Origin: Pseudorasbora parva
Lineage: Eukaryota; Chordata; Actinopteri; Cypriniformes; Gobionidae
NCBI RefSeq assembly: GCF_024679245.1
Contig: NC_090178.1
Coordinates: 46,509,072 to 46,573,071 of the forward strand
DNA: 64,000 nucleotides
Direction: 5' to 3'
Made by a program: the position numbers and the translations under genes. A model generated the notes under the pieces. The model was given only the letters and a program-made list of their open reading frames with translations, was not told the origin of the DNA and ran no database searches. Position 1 is the stretch's first letter, and every line of letters begins with the position of its first letter. Shown here piece by piece: positions 45,522 through 57,561 of the stretch.

Positions 45522-46870
45522 CAGTGTTGTGCAAGTTACTTCCAAACTGTAATATATTATAGATTACTTATTACTGCTATTTAAAAGTAATTCTTTACAT
45601 TACAATATTACTGTCTCAGAATTGTAATGCGTTACATTACTCCTGTATTACTTTTGAGTTACTTTCACCAAAATAACTACAGAAGTAGCTCTTAACATTC
45701 TCAAATGTAGGCTACCAGAGAGCATTTTACATCAGTAGAAGGCAATGGCTATCCAGGCTAACAATAGAGAAAAAAGTGAGAGCAATCTGAAAGCTGCAAG
45801 AAATCGTGACAGACAGAATCACAAATGATACAATTCTGTTATAGGCCTAAGTATTGTAGAGGTAAAGATTATCTGGCAATATCTGGGAATAGCTTGGGTC
45901 TGTTCATAGACACAACAGAACTGTTTGTAAATTTTGTTATGTTATGACTATGCGCATTTGTTCTTTTCTTATAGTTGCGACATCGATAGTTCTTTCGGTT
46001 TTAGACAAAGGTTGCATTTGACTGCATTTACATTTGACTATTAGCCTACGTTCTTGTCCTTATCTGTGAAAAACTCTAAGCAATGCGCATCCATCTCACG
46101 ATCATCTTGTCTGTTAGCTCAAGATCTGACTCCTGCTGCGCGTTTACTGCGACACGTTCGGATCATGCTTAGACACCAGTTTTTATTTGAACGGTCTGTT
46201 CTCTAACTGAACTAAATTACTTTATTACTATAAAAAAATCTAAATGACGGTGTCACGGTGTGCAGTAGTCTTATTCTGTCATCTTCACCCAAGTATTGTT
46301 TATAGGCTACTTTAGGTTGGCTCAGGAGCGCGCGCCTCTCGTCCGTCTTTCGACGTGCTTGCCGTCGTGCTATTATTTGAAACAACATAGCCTTTTAACC
46401 TTCTTTAGCCACTTTTCCACTGGCCAGCACAAACACATAGGCTGAAATCATGCCTGCGGCATTTCTGAAAAATCCGCAATAAACACGCCTTTACTGGACT
46501 ATGTCACACAATGTACAAATGTAGCTTCACCAGCAAGAGGGAGATGAATACGTAACTCGCTATACAAATATATCAGAAGCTGTCATTTAGTCTTTATTTA
46601 CTAACCAGGAAACCACATGCGGCCATTGAATGACCACGAACAGGTAATAACTTGCATTTTTTATTCGTTAATGTATCGCTGTTTTTTTTCCCTTTTCCTT
46701 TTCCGTTTTTTTTGTTTGTTTGTGGGGGGTGTAACGCAAGCGTTACTGAAAATGTACAGAGTAAAATATTACTGAAAATTCATTAGTAATGCCTTACACT
46801 ACTGTGTTACAGCAAAAAGTAATACGTTACTGTAATGTATTACTTTTGTAATGTGTTACTCCCAACACTG
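45522..46870. mobile_element. hAT-like element, 1349 bp, perfect 8-bp duplication
   Basis: Ends CAGTGTTGTGCAAGTTACTT and GTGTTACTCCCAACACTG. GTAGTTGC lies directly outside both (45514-45521, 46871-46878). The ends are rich in GTAATNNNTTAC words. No transposase frame, so non-autonomous. The perfect duplication suggests a younger insertion than 35416-35867. Confidence 0.92.
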
Positions 46871-46878
46871 GTAGTTGC

Positions 46879-47654
46879 GCAGCATGTCATAAATAGAAAT
46901 GGGGTGTCTGTCAACTGCATGCATGTCATTTTATGTTTCCAGTGTTTACAGATTACACTGAGAGCATTTTGTTTTGTACAATCGAGACTTGTTTTCTATC
47001 AGTCTAGTCAGTTCTTCAACCCTAAGCGCTTCAACCTGATCACGCCATTTTCTCCATCTGTTTGGATGTTGTTTATGTGGCAAAATATATTCAGACTTTG
47101 TGGGGGAAATAAGAGAGGCACATTCAGAACAGAAAGAAATACCGGTCATTAGAGAGGTCCACCTTGGTAGCTCCTGCAGCTTGTTGGTGAAATTTAAGAC
47201 GTGGCGAAATGGCAGACGTGATGATGAAATATCAGTGACAGTTTAACTGTCATTCGGGTGCGTCTTGGGCCCGCTCTTCACTCGCACAGCTGTTACATTA
47301 CCAGCAATTAATGGCCATTCGCATGACCAGCGTGATTTGATATGCCCGCTTGAAAGAGAGAGAGGAAGGGAATGTAAATTACAAAGTTTAATGAGGTCTC
47401 TGATTTTAATAACTGCTGCACATACCATCCACATCTGCCAAGTCACTCAGCGCGATGCCTTTTGTGAAACAATGAAGCTTCCCTTACAGGTATAACAAGA
47501 CATGCCAGATCACAGCCAGCTGGCACATAAACTCTGATATATACTCACTGACACTGTCTGAACAGGGAGACAACAGGAGACGGCCACGTGTAGAACAACG
47601 AATGGGAGAAGCCTATGCTCAATATGGCAGCTGTGAGACAAACAGTCATTCAAG
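46879..47654. other. Unique-looking non-coding DNA
   Basis: No transposon ends or supported gene. 47220-47500 is of balanced composition and could be conserved non-coding sequence. Confidence 0.35.
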
Positions 47655-47800
47655 TCGTTATTCGCTAAAATCTCATTTCCACCTATTAAAATATTAAAGA
47701 CGCAAAGAACACTGTGCCAGGTTTCAAGTCAGTGATGCCAAAATGCTATTGGCTCTCATGTGTCTTGTCACCATTTAAGACCTGTCAAGTGCGAATGAAT
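47655..47800 (+). repeat. Dispersed repeat, direct copy of 42213-42365
   Basis: Same ordered words as 42213-42365 with small gaps. Confidence 0.65.
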
Positions 47801-47929
47801 GAGAGCCATGGCTTAGAGCAGGGCTACCCAGACGAAGAACCAGCTAGAGATGAATCTATCTTGAAACTTTTTTGAGTGATTTATGCAAAAAATAAGGTGC
47901 AAATAGGGCAAATAGCGTGTCTCGTTGGA

Positions 47930-48130
47930 AAGGGCTATTCACACTAGTTCTGCTCAACAATGCCTGGTTGGGCCACACAAGATTAAAAATAAGCATGTCT
48001 CAATGTCTTCAGTGGTGTAGGCAGTAAAGGCTCAAGGATATCGTTTTTGACACAATCGACCCGGGTTCAAATACGCCTTTTGCCGAGCTTGCTCTTCTCC
48101 CTTTTCCCATCACAAAGGCATTTACTTTCA
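47930..48130 (+). repeat. Possible tRNA-related SINE
   Basis: GTGGTGTAGGCAGTAAAGGC may be an A-box region and GGTTCAAATAC (48064-48074) a B box. 47930-48030 matches 5480-5590 in reverse complement. Length and 3' tail are not clear. Confidence 0.4.
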
Positions 48131-49060
48131 ATAAAAAATACGAAAATGTTCTAAAAGTGAAAATAAAGTGCCTAACAAAATGTTTAATAATGATAAAATT
48201 ATATAGGGGTAGGGTTAGGGAGGGCTTTATTGCCCCATTAAGCCGGCATCCATTTAATCATTTTAATAAATATAATAATTTACAATCTGTAAATTACATT
48301 CTGTAAATGTACAATGGTACTGAGGTGCAAATATTATATTCAGTATCTTCCAAAATAAAGTATAACTAGCATTGAATTAGTATTCACACATATTGCAAAG
48401 AACTGTTCAGAATACATCACTATTTTCACTTAGTGCAAATAGCATTTATCGTTAAGAAAATATGCTAATAAATAGAAGAATAGTTTACACCAAGTGTAAA
48501 TAACATCCATCGTTATTTGCAGGTAAAGTGGTGCCCTGATATTCTTCAAGTTATATTGAACGAGTGTAATGTTATTTCGAACAAAATCTGGCCAAAACAA
48601 ATCTATGGATGGGTAGCTTTATGGGTTGGGATGTGTTCAAACATGTCTAAGTAGTGTAAATAAAAAAAATGCATGTAAATAAAATTATGCTGTCTTATTA
48701 AATTGAGAATCACACTCAAACGTTACAATGGCACAATCATAAACCAATATATAATATTATCATGACAATAACATTCCCATGCCCAACGCGTCTGTGTATG
48801 ACGGCAAATGTTTCTCATTGAAATCAATGGAGCACCCTGCGCATCAGAAAATTTACACTAAAGGGGTACCCTGTGCGTTAAAAAGTGACACCGAAGGGTC
48901 CTGACCAAGCGTCAATATGTGACGGGTTGGGTGTGAGAATGTGTTGGGAAAACATTATACCATTGCACATTTTAAACTTCTGTTTACCCCTGAGTGAAGA
49001 GCAAAGAAGAACTCTGCTGCAATAATATCAGGGCCTCACAGTATACGGATAAAGAGAGAA
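48131..49060. other. No recognisable gene
   Basis: AT-rich; 48780-48960 is GC-richer with GCGTCAATATGTGACGGG text that looks repeat-derived. Confidence 0.35.
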
Positions 49061-49910
49061 TATACACTCACTGGCCACTTTATTAGGTACACCTGTTGAA
49101 CTGTTTGTTAATGCAAATATCTGATCAGCCAATCACGTGGCAGCAACTCAATGCATTTAGGCATGTAGGCATGAGCAAGATGAACTGCTGAAGTTCAAAC
49201 TGAGCATCAAAATGGGGAAGAAAGGCCATTTAAGTGACTTTGTCATAGTTGCTGGTGCCAGACTGGAAACTTCAGAAAAATCAGAAACTGCTGATTTACT
49301 GAGATTTTCACACACAACCATCTATAGGGTTTACATATACATGTCTGAGAGAATATCCAGTGAGCAGTAGTTCTGTGGGCAAAATGCCTTGTTGATGCCA
49401 GAGAATGGACAGATTGGTTCGAGCTGATAGGCAACAGTAACCCAAATAACCACTCATTACAACTGAGGTTTGGTATGCTGAGTCTCGATTTCTGCTGCGA
49501 CATTTGATGGTTGGGTCAGAATTTGGTGTAAAGCATGGATCCATCCTGCCTTGTATCAGCAGGCTGGTGGTGTAATGGAGTGGGGGATATTTTCTTGGCA
49601 ATCTTTGAGAAACTTATACCAATCGAGCATTGTGTAAATGCCACAGTCTACCTGAGTATTGTTTCTGACCATGTCCATCGTCTTTATGACCACAGCGTGC
49701 CATCTTCTGATTGCTACTTTCAGCAGGATAACACACGTCATCATCTCAAACTGGTGTCTCGAACATGATGTTCACTATACTCTAACGGCCTCCACAGTCA
49801 CCAGATCTCAATCCAATAGAGCATCTTCGGGATGTGGATGTGCAGCCGACAACTGTAAGAACTGTGTGACAATATGGACCAGCATCAATGTTTCCAGCAA
49901 ATGTGCGGCA
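49061..49910 (+). pseudogene. Tc1-like transposon relic, right end lost
   Basis: Starts TACACTCACTGGCCACTTTA, a common fish Tc1-like terminus. On the plus strand eroded transposase words follow in order: MGKKGHLSDF near 49212, SRFLLRHFDGWVRIW near 49483, FQQDN near 49720 and SPDLNPIEHLRDV at 49798-49836. Stops, frame changes and deletions abound, including loss of much of the DNA-binding half and the whole right TIR. It cannot encode an enzyme. Confidence 0.85.
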
Positions 49911-49989
49911 CTGCCTGGATGATGCGACGGCAGCCATATTTTGCTCCAGAACGCTCACCACACACCAGCTGATTGGTGGAGAGGAGACC

Positions 49990-50225
49990 GAGTGATGAAG
50001 CCAATCAGGAAAGGGCAATGATTAGGAGGCCATGATGGACAGAGGCCAATGGGCAAATTTGGCCAGGATGCCGGGGTTACACCCCTACTCTTTATCGAAG
50101 GGCATCCTGGGATTTTTTAAGTCAGGACCTCGGTTTAACGTCTCATCCGAAGGATGGTGCTCCTGTACAGTGTCCCCATCACTATTCTGGGTGTTACGTA
50201 CCTCCTTTCTCGTCTAGGAGCTGGA
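49990..50225. repeat. Interspersed repeat fragment of uncertain class
   Basis: TTACACCCCTACTCTTTATC, GGCATCCTGGGATTTTTTAA and GACCTCGGTTTAACGTCTC are words I associate with a widespread fish repeat; ends were not found. Confidence 0.45.
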
Positions 50226-51200
50226 AAGGAGGGTAACAAAACATTGCGGAGAGAGGATGAGAGAACTGCCATCTCCAGGTCCCAGGGCAAACACAAATTG
50301 CTCAATGACACCAGTTTCAAAATAACAAGATATATTAAATTAACAATGAGCATTAACAAACAGGACTTCAGGAGCGGAGAGGCCAAAATAACAAAATATT
50401 CGTACTAAAGATTAAGTATAATTTACCTACCAAAAAGAAACAAAAGAAAATAAAGAAACCATTACCTTAAGGCTGCAACATACTCCGCAAGAACAGAAAA
50501 AAATAGTTCTCGCTCCCAGGGCTGCAAGAACAAAATGATGTCAGTTTGTTCTCGCAGCAAAAGGTTTGGGAGTTCTTACAGCTTGTTCTTGACACTTCGT
50601 CTGAGCAGAACTTTTTTCTTGCAGGTGTCCGCAAACTATTGTGTGATTGGTCATAGATTTAAAGTGGGCGTGGTTAATGTGGAGATGATCAGCACCTGCT
50701 TTTCTTGTGAAGAATGGGATGTCCTGGCCAGAACGAACTTTACTCTTGTTCTTGCCACCTCGAGAAAACAAACACATTTATTTGATCTTGCACACTATGA
50801 TCCAAGCCCAACTCCCTCACTCCCTCCTAGATTGAGTTAAGGTTAAGGAGTACAAACATTAGCTGTAACACTTAACAGCTCACCTTGCTATACTTGTTAT
50901 ACACAAATTAGCTGAGACACTTCACAGCTCTTTACCTGACACTACAGACTATATAAATGCAGTCCATTTACAGGCAACACACTATACGCCATATAAACAA
51001 ACAACAGCACTGGGACCAGAAGATGGCAGCCTCTCCCGCAGGAGAAAACCTCAGTCTCTCTCGCTGAGTGCGTTTACATGCACACCAGTAAGCTGAAAAA
51101 CAGTAAACATCAGTAAAACACCAGTAAACATATTTTATGTGAAATATCTGCAAGGGGTATGTAAACTTTTGAGCATGACAGTATTTATACATTTACCATC
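50226..51200. other. No recognisable gene
   Basis: 50470-50780 has repeated TTCTTGC / GCAAGAA words (TGTTCTTGAC, GCAAGAACA) and is probably MITE-derived. No coding support. Confidence 0.35.
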
Positions 51201-51203
51201 ATA

Positions 51204-51614
51204 AGCCCTGTTTCCACCGAAATTACCTGAAAGAAATTTGTCCCAGGAATATTTTTCCCCCAGACCTGTTGCTGTCTGCTTTTCCATCGCGGCCTAAAGT
51301 ACCGTGAAGATTAGTATGGTTACGTAAGACTGCTTGTGACTTACAAACATCAAACGACTCTTGGACGCACCGCAATAGATTTATTACAAATGGTGGTTGA
51401 AATAAAATGCTGCGTGAACTCAACCAATCAGCATGTTTAGCGCTCAAGTCCCACCCATGAAAGTTCCTGAACTTTGAAAAAGTAGTAACTTGCGAGCAGA
51501 GGCTTTTTGAGGGGGGCATTTTTACCCGGAACTTCATATAGACCCTGATCCCTGTGGAGGACCTCCCCAAAGTCCCTAGCTCCTGGATAAAGTTCCTGCG
51601 GTGGAAATGCGGCT
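51204..51614. mobile_element. MITE with AGCC...TTTCCACC ends
   Basis: AGCCCTGTTTCCACC at the left and GGTGGAAATGCGGCT at the right are inverted. ATA flanks both (51201-51203, 51615-51617), a 3-bp duplication compatible with a Harbinger-like origin. Confidence 0.7.
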
Positions 51615-51776
51615 ATATTGTAGTTGAGTTCACTTCCATGATAATGTCCAAAGATTGCTGAAGTTTTGACAGAATCCTCCAAACTGAGTTGAAAGCACCA
51701 CCAGAATGATGTTGGAGAAAATATCCATAGGAAGGTTACGTGAATAAACTGACCTGGCTCAAATGGGAAGAACACG

Positions 51777-51778
<2 letters not shown>

Positions 51779-51810
<32 letters not shown>
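51779..51810 (+). repeat. (CA)n microsatellite
   Basis: Thirty-two bases of CA. Confidence 0.99.
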
Positions 51811-51812
<2 letters not shown>

Positions 51813-51957
51813 ACATCCTGGCATTATCCCTGGATAACTTTCGATTCACTATACGTTGGTATTTTTCACATTATGCACTTACGCACCGATTGCCAACAAA
51901 ACACACGCATTTGATGCAGTTTCACTCACCAACTGCGGTTTCCATTCATGACGGGGA

Positions 51958-51959
<2 letters not shown>

Positions 51960-52027
<68 letters not shown>
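51960..52027 (+). repeat. (CA)n microsatellite
   Basis: Nearly seventy bases of CA, joined to the dispersed repeat that follows. Confidence 0.99.
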
Positions 52028-52029
<2 letters not shown>

Positions 52030-52240
52030 TCTCTACCTCCTAAACCTACCCATCACAGGAAACATTCTGCATTTTTACTTTCTAAAAAAAACTCCTCCTG
52101 TATGATTAATAAGCCTTTTGAAAAGTGGAAACATGGGTAATGTCCTCATATTTCACCCTCTCCTGTAATACCTGTGTCATACTCATGTCATTATACACAT
52201 CTGTGTCCTCATATGTCACAAAAACATGCCCACACACGCA
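52028..52240. repeat. Copy of the 15236/36585 dispersed repeat
   Basis: CCTAAACCTACCCATCACAG, GAAACATTCTGCATTTTTAC and, further on, CATATGTCACAAAAAC words. Confidence 0.65.
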
Positions 52241-52241
52241 C

Positions 52242-52743
52242 AGGCGCCGATTTATGTTTTCCTCCGTGGGTGCTCATGGACGCACGCTCCCTTTAGAAAA
52301 AGACGTAAAAAAAGTAGTCAAACATTTTTTGCATTTCAGAACCTTAGGAAATAGACAGCGGCCGACACAAACACACACACCTATTTAATTGATAATAAAT
52401 CCATAAAGTAGCATATCTTTCAAATCAGGACAGCGCCACTTCTCACAAATACAGACAGGTTTGGAGATGAAAAGTTTAACTGAGACGTAACCACGATCAG
52501 CTTCGTGGGAAATTAAGAATCAATGTCACAAAGTCCACACAGTAAAATTGGTGATTAGGATATTGGAGCAGGCGACTGACAGCGACACATAGCACCAACT
52601 TCAATGTTTAATTTTAAAGGTCCCTTTTTTCATGTGTTTTTGAAGCCTTGATTATGTTTATGTTAATGGCAGTCTGGCACACGTAGGCGCTCTGTGTTTT
52701 CCGTGGGTGCTCGAGCCCCGGAGCACCCACGGTATCGGCGCCT
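52242..52743. mobile_element. Element with AGGCGCCGAT ends inside a CA tract
   Basis: AGGCGCCGATTTATG at the left and ATCGGCGCCT at the right are inverted, each followed inward by CCGTGGGTGCTC / GAGCACCCACGG. CA-rich DNA lies on both sides, so it inserted into a microsatellite. The right end contains a further strong stem (GTGGGTGCTCGAGCCCCGGAGCACCCAC). Confidence 0.7.
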
Positions 52744-52745
52744 AT

Positions 52746-52757
52746 GCACACACACAC

Positions 52758-52835
<78 letters not shown>
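52746..52835 (+). repeat. (CA)n microsatellite
   Basis: About ninety bases of CA with one G interruption. Confidence 0.99.
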
Positions 52836-52839
<4 letters not shown>

Positions 52840-53233
52840 CTCTTGCAGAACTCCTGCTCCTGAAAAACAAACTGCATCCACTGTTCCCTTAACACTGGGT
52901 TATACTGGGAACAAGCTGATCTTTCCCTTACACAGGGGCGTAGTTTTTTGGGGGGTGGGGGTGGGGGGGAGGTAACCCCTCAATATTCAAATCCATCAGT
53001 TACAACCCCCCCAATTTTTCAACATGAAAATCACAGCAGATCAAATGAAAAATATGTAGAATTAATTTCTTTTGTAACAATAATTTTGTTCCTAATCAAA
53101 TATGAGTTTGTCATTATGAATCAGACAAAAAAAATACTCCCCCTCCATTGAACAAATGAGCCAAACCCATGAGTCGCACTTTCAACAAAACAACGCAAGT
53201 GGCGATCGTTACCGGGTAATGTTAGCGCCAAAA

Positions 53234-53302
53234 ATGAAGAGAAACGCTGCACAGCGGACTATATTTAACTGCTGGTCAAAGAGGGATGCAGGGAAAAAAT
53301 AA
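53234..53302 (+). pseudogene. Start of a hAT-type transposase-like protein
   Basis: Twenty-two residues, MKRNAAQRTIFNCWSKRDAG plus two Lys, then stop. The K(R)xAAQRTLFxFxxK pattern is how I recall the first residues of fish hAT/zinc-finger MYM-1-like proteins. Everything downstream is missing or replaced by the array. Confidence 0.35.
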
Positions 53303-53922
53303 GCATGTACTGAACATGAGGTATGATAATATTGTGTAATAGCTAAGTACAAAGTACAAACCACATATATTTAGCTAGCTAATCCAATGGAATGTATTTA
53401 GCTATAACTATCAGTATAACAAGTTACCAAAACAGCCATCTGTTTTGCTAGTTCATTTTTCAATATTGTCTGTAATTATCAATGACAAAAGCATTCACAT
53501 CAGTGTTTGTTTTCTTCTTAAATTAATCTGACCTTTGAACGAATTGGATGAATGAACAATTTAAGTGGCTCACTGATTTAACTAGTGAATCGCTGCCGCC
53601 TACTGGCGGTTTCAATACTTAATTTCTTTCTTTTTATAATCTCTACTGTTTGAATTGTATTAATGATTATACACAAATTTCCTAATGCTATGAGATGTAT
53701 AATTTCTTAACATGTTTTTATAACAGATTTAAGGTAAATATAGGGTAGAAAAGTCAGCAGGGAGAGGAGGAGCAGGTGATCAGGTAGAGAAGATGCCATT
53801 CAATCAATAAAATAAAATAGAAAAGAGTATAGAAAACAGCAGCTTTGTAAAGTTAAGCTATACACATTAATGCCTTTAATGTTTGTATATGTTGAATTTG
53901 TAACCGGTTAAACTAGATATAT

Positions 53923-55065
53923 AGACAGACAGACTGACCAACTGGCACCAACCGTCCGACCGACAGACAACGGTCGACACCGACCGACAGACACCGACCG
54001 ACCGAACAGACACCGACCGGCCGACAGACAACGACCGACCGACCGACTACGACCGACACTGATCCAACCGACACCGGCCGACAGACACCGACCGACCGAA
54101 CAGACACAGACCGACCGACAGACAACGACCGACCGACACCGGCCGACCGACAGACAACGACCGACCGACTACGACCGACACTGATCCAACCGACACCGAC
54201 CGACCGACAGACAACGACCGACCGACACCGGCCGACCGACCGACAGACAACGACCGACCGACCGACTACGACCGACACTGATCCAACGACCGACCGACAC
54301 CGGCCGACCGACAGACAACGACCGACCGACCGACTACGACCGACACTGATCCAACCGACACCGACAGACAACGACCGACCGACACCGGCCGACCGACAGA
54401 CAACGACCGACCGACACCGGCCGACCGACTGACTACGACCGACATTGACTGACCGACACCGACCGACAGACACCGGCCAACCGACACCGACCGACCGACA
54501 CCAACCGACTGACCAACCGACCAGCCGGTCGACACTGACTGACCGACCGACACCGACCGACCGACTATGACCGACACTGATTGACTGACTACAACTGTCA
54601 CTGACCAACCGAACGACAGACAATGACACCGACTGACCGACACCGACCGACCGACACTGACCGACTGACTACAACTGTCACTGACCGACACCGATCGGCC
54701 GACAGCGACCGAAAGACACCGACTGACGACTATGACCGACACTGACCGACTGACTACAACTGTCACTGACCAACCGAACGACAGACACTGACACCGACTG
54801 ACCGACACCGACCGACACTGACCGACTGACTACAACTGTCACTGACCGACACCGATCGACCGACAGCGACCGACCGACATCGACTATGACCGACACTGAC
54901 CGACTGACTACAACTGTCACTGACCGACACCGATCGACCGACAGCGACCGACCGACACCGACTGACCGACTATGACCGACACTGACCGACTGACTACAAC
55001 TGTCACTGACCAACCGAACGACAGACACTGACACCGACCGACCAACACCGACTGACACCGACCGA
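53923..55065. repeat. GACC/GACA tetranucleotide array, 1.1 kb
   Basis: Built from GACC, GACA, GACT and CCGA tetramers. Larger blocks recur: ACTGATCCAAC at 54058, 54180, 54278 and 54344; GACTGACTACAACTGTCACT about every 74-86 bp from 54586 to 54989. The long Ser-Val-Gly-Arg frames on the minus strand are by-products. Confidence 0.95.
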
Positions 55066-55238
55066 TAAAAAATTAAATAACAGGCAGCATACCACCGTTC
55101 AACCCCCCCAATGTTCAAAGCAAATCTACACCCTCACACCAGAAACACACTTCTTTAGTGAAATTTTTTGTGGTCTAAAAACTAAATGACAGTGCTGCCG
55201 ACGGCTTTTGTAAACTGAACGAAGATTGTTGATAGGCG

Positions 55239-55258
55239 GTGTGTGTGTGTGTGTGTGT
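55239..55258 (+). repeat. Short (GT)n microsatellite
   Basis: Twenty bases of GT. Confidence 0.95.
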
Positions 55259-55364
55259 CCAGGAGAAGTGCCCATACAACAAATTCCCCCCTTTTTGACA
55301 TCAGACAGGGCCATACTTGGACAAAACTTTCTGAAACGTGTTTGAGTGTATTTGGCACATATCA

Positions 55365-55459
55365 TACGTCCAACAATTTTTTTTAAAACTTTGTCCATGT
55401 TTAGCATGTGAATCAACTCTTTAACAGTGCAAATAAGTCAGAATGCATGAAATAGCATT

Positions 55460-55480
<21 letters not shown>
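55365..55480. mobile_element. Right-end fragment of the 28309-31919 family
   Basis: AACTTTGTCCATGTTTAGCA, TCTTTAACAGTG and CAGAATGCATGAAATAGCAT match 31830-31910. The terminal C-run has grown to C20 (55461-55480) followed by A13. Confidence 0.8.
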
Positions 55481-55490
<10 letters not shown>

Positions 55491-55493
55491 AAA

Positions 55494-56041
55494 CTAACTC
55501 GAGGGTGTCCATTACACATGGCCATGTTCTAACATACACAATCCACAAGTGTGTGTTTATTTATTCCTTGGTATCTCTGACTTATTCAAACACCACTGAC
55601 TATTGTTGTAACTGTTTGATGTTGCTTTGGACCTTGATACCCAGAGGTGATGAAACCTTATAAGTCATGTATTTTCACATGGTCCAACACTAATGTGTGT
55701 AGCTAGCCACTAGAATATCACCACCCTCTTAACCGCTCTCAAATCTATCACTACTGGATCTCTCACTGTTGGTAAGGGGGCATTATATAAATGCTGATAT
55801 TTGAACCAATCCAGCGATCAAAGCAAACATTGCTCGGCCCGCTCACTCTGTGGAATCAATCAGAAACTCGAGTTGTCTGGACTCAGGTCAGGGCCAGAGC
55901 CGGCGACAGGTCCGAGCAACAGACGGCCACAATCGATAGACCTGGAATGAGGTTTGGACTTGGGGGCTGTGGTTATGGATTGTGCAATTTAGGGGGAGGT
56001 CTAGAACGAAGGGTGGTAAATGAAAGGAGCCCAGGCGACGC
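55494..56041. other. No recognisable gene
   Basis: Mixed composition; no coding support. Confidence 0.4.
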
Positions 56042-56045
56042 TTAA

Positions 56046-56882
56046 AGGGAGAGTTCACCCAAAAATAAGAATGTGATGTTTGTCTGCTGACCCCCAGTGC
56101 ATCCAACATGTAGGTGTGTTTGTTTCTTCAGGAGAACACAAATGAAGATTTTTAACTCCAACCGTTGCTGTGTGTCGGTCATATAATCATCTGAATGGGT
56201 AACAATTCTATGAGAGAAAAAAACCCCCACATGATTAGACAACATGCACAAAAACCTGCTGCTCGTGCCGACACATTGATGTCTTAAGACACAAGCCGAT
56301 CGGTTTCTGTGAGAAACACAACAGTTATTTGAGGTAATTTTTTTACCTCATATCCAGACGAATCTCATCTAGAGTTTCCATTCATCATTACTTCCGTCTG
56401 GTGAGGTCAAACCGGCGCGATCATAGATATATATATATAGATGCCTCAATAGTGACTGCGTGCATTGGCAGAAAGAGGCATCTACATAATATTTATATAT
56501 ATTTATGTGCTCACACCAGTTCGACCTTATCAGGCAGATGTAATAGCGGATGGGAACGCTAGATGAGATTCGTCTGATATGAGGTAAAAAAATTACATAA
56601 ACACTGTTTAATACTAATACTAATAATAATCGTTTTGTGTCTTAAGACATCAATGTGTTGTCAGGAGCAGCAGGTTTTTGTGCACATTGTCTAAGCATGT
56701 GGTTTTTTTTGCTCTCATAGAATTGTTACCCATTCAGATGATTATATGACCGACAAACAGCAACGGTTGGAGTTAAAAATCTTCATTTGTGTTCTCCTGA
56801 AGAAACAAACACACCTACATGTTGGATGCACTGGGGGTCAGCAGACAAACATCACATTTTCATTTTTGGGTGAACTCTCCCT
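56046..56882. mobile_element. Large foldback element, 837 bp
   Basis: Ends AGGGAGAGTTCACCCAAAAA and TTTTTGGGTGAACTCTCCCT, TTAA on both sides (56042-56045, 56883-56886). Outer arms of about 270 bp are near-perfect inverted copies (GATGTTTGTCTGCTGACCCC and its complement). The centre repeats the trick with GAGGTAATTTTTTTACCTC and CAGACGAATCTCATCTAG / CTAGATGAGATTCGTCTG. Confidence 0.9.
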
Positions 56883-56886
56883 TTAA

Positions 56887-57280
56887 TGTCCCTCCGGTTT
56901 AGGGCAGGGATTGGTCCGTTGTGTCTGTGAGGACGCCCGCTTCGCCTCATCAATATGGCAGTAATAGGGTGGGAGCCATGCTGGACTGATAATCGCTAGA
57001 GCACAGAGAAGTCTGAAACACTCCTGATATCTGCAGCCAAACACACATAGCCAAACCAGTTACTTATTATAGAGGGCAGTCTATTAAATCACTTTCTGCT
57101 GTGTTAAAACATTGCACAAACTGCTTCTACACACATTAACTAACTCATTAGCCAATAACTGAAGCTTATGCGGACTAACAACACTTTCAGATACATGGAA
57201 CCACTTTAGCTTGGCACATACTAAAGTATTATATCAAATATTAATGTAAAGGGAACAACAGCAACTTTGGTAACCCTTTA
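56887..57280. other. No recognisable gene
   Basis: Mixed composition without open frames. Confidence 0.4.
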
Positions 57281-57282
57281 CA

Positions 57283-57558
57283 GTAACACTTTAGTATGGG
57301 GAACACATATTAACTATTAACCACGACTTTTGCCTCAATAAACTCCTAATTTACTGCTTATTAATAGTTAGTACGGTAGTTTTTGTAGCTTTAAGTTTAG
57401 GTATTGGGTCGGATTAAGGGATGTAGAATAAGGTCATGCAGAATAAGGCATTAATATGTGCTTTATAAGTGCTAATAAACAGACAATATCCTAGTAATAT
57501 GCATGATAATAAGCAACTAGTTAATAGTTAATAACTGAACCTTAAAAAAAGTGTTACC
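57283..57558 (+). mobile_element. GGTAACACTTTA-family MITE, second copy
   Basis: Near-identical to 33360-33626 and in the same orientation; ends GTAACACTTTAGTATGGGG and AAAAAGTGTTACC. Confidence 0.82.
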
Positions 57559-57561
57559 CAC

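Larger units (their letters stand above)
52933..55133 (+). mobile_element. Putative hAT-like element holding the GACC array
   Basis: CAGGGGCGTAGTTTTTTGGG at the left and AAATCTACACCCTCA at the right look like degenerate inverted ends, with CCCCCCAAT words near both (53007, 55104). A short hAT-like start (53234-53302) lies inside, followed by the 1.1-kb array. Ends and class are inferred. Confidence 0.45.

Noticed and set aside
53913..55118. Minus-strand frames of 238, 180 and 146 residues rich in Ser-Val-Gly-Arg
   Set aside because: They translate the GACC/GACA array; three overlapping frames show the same pattern.
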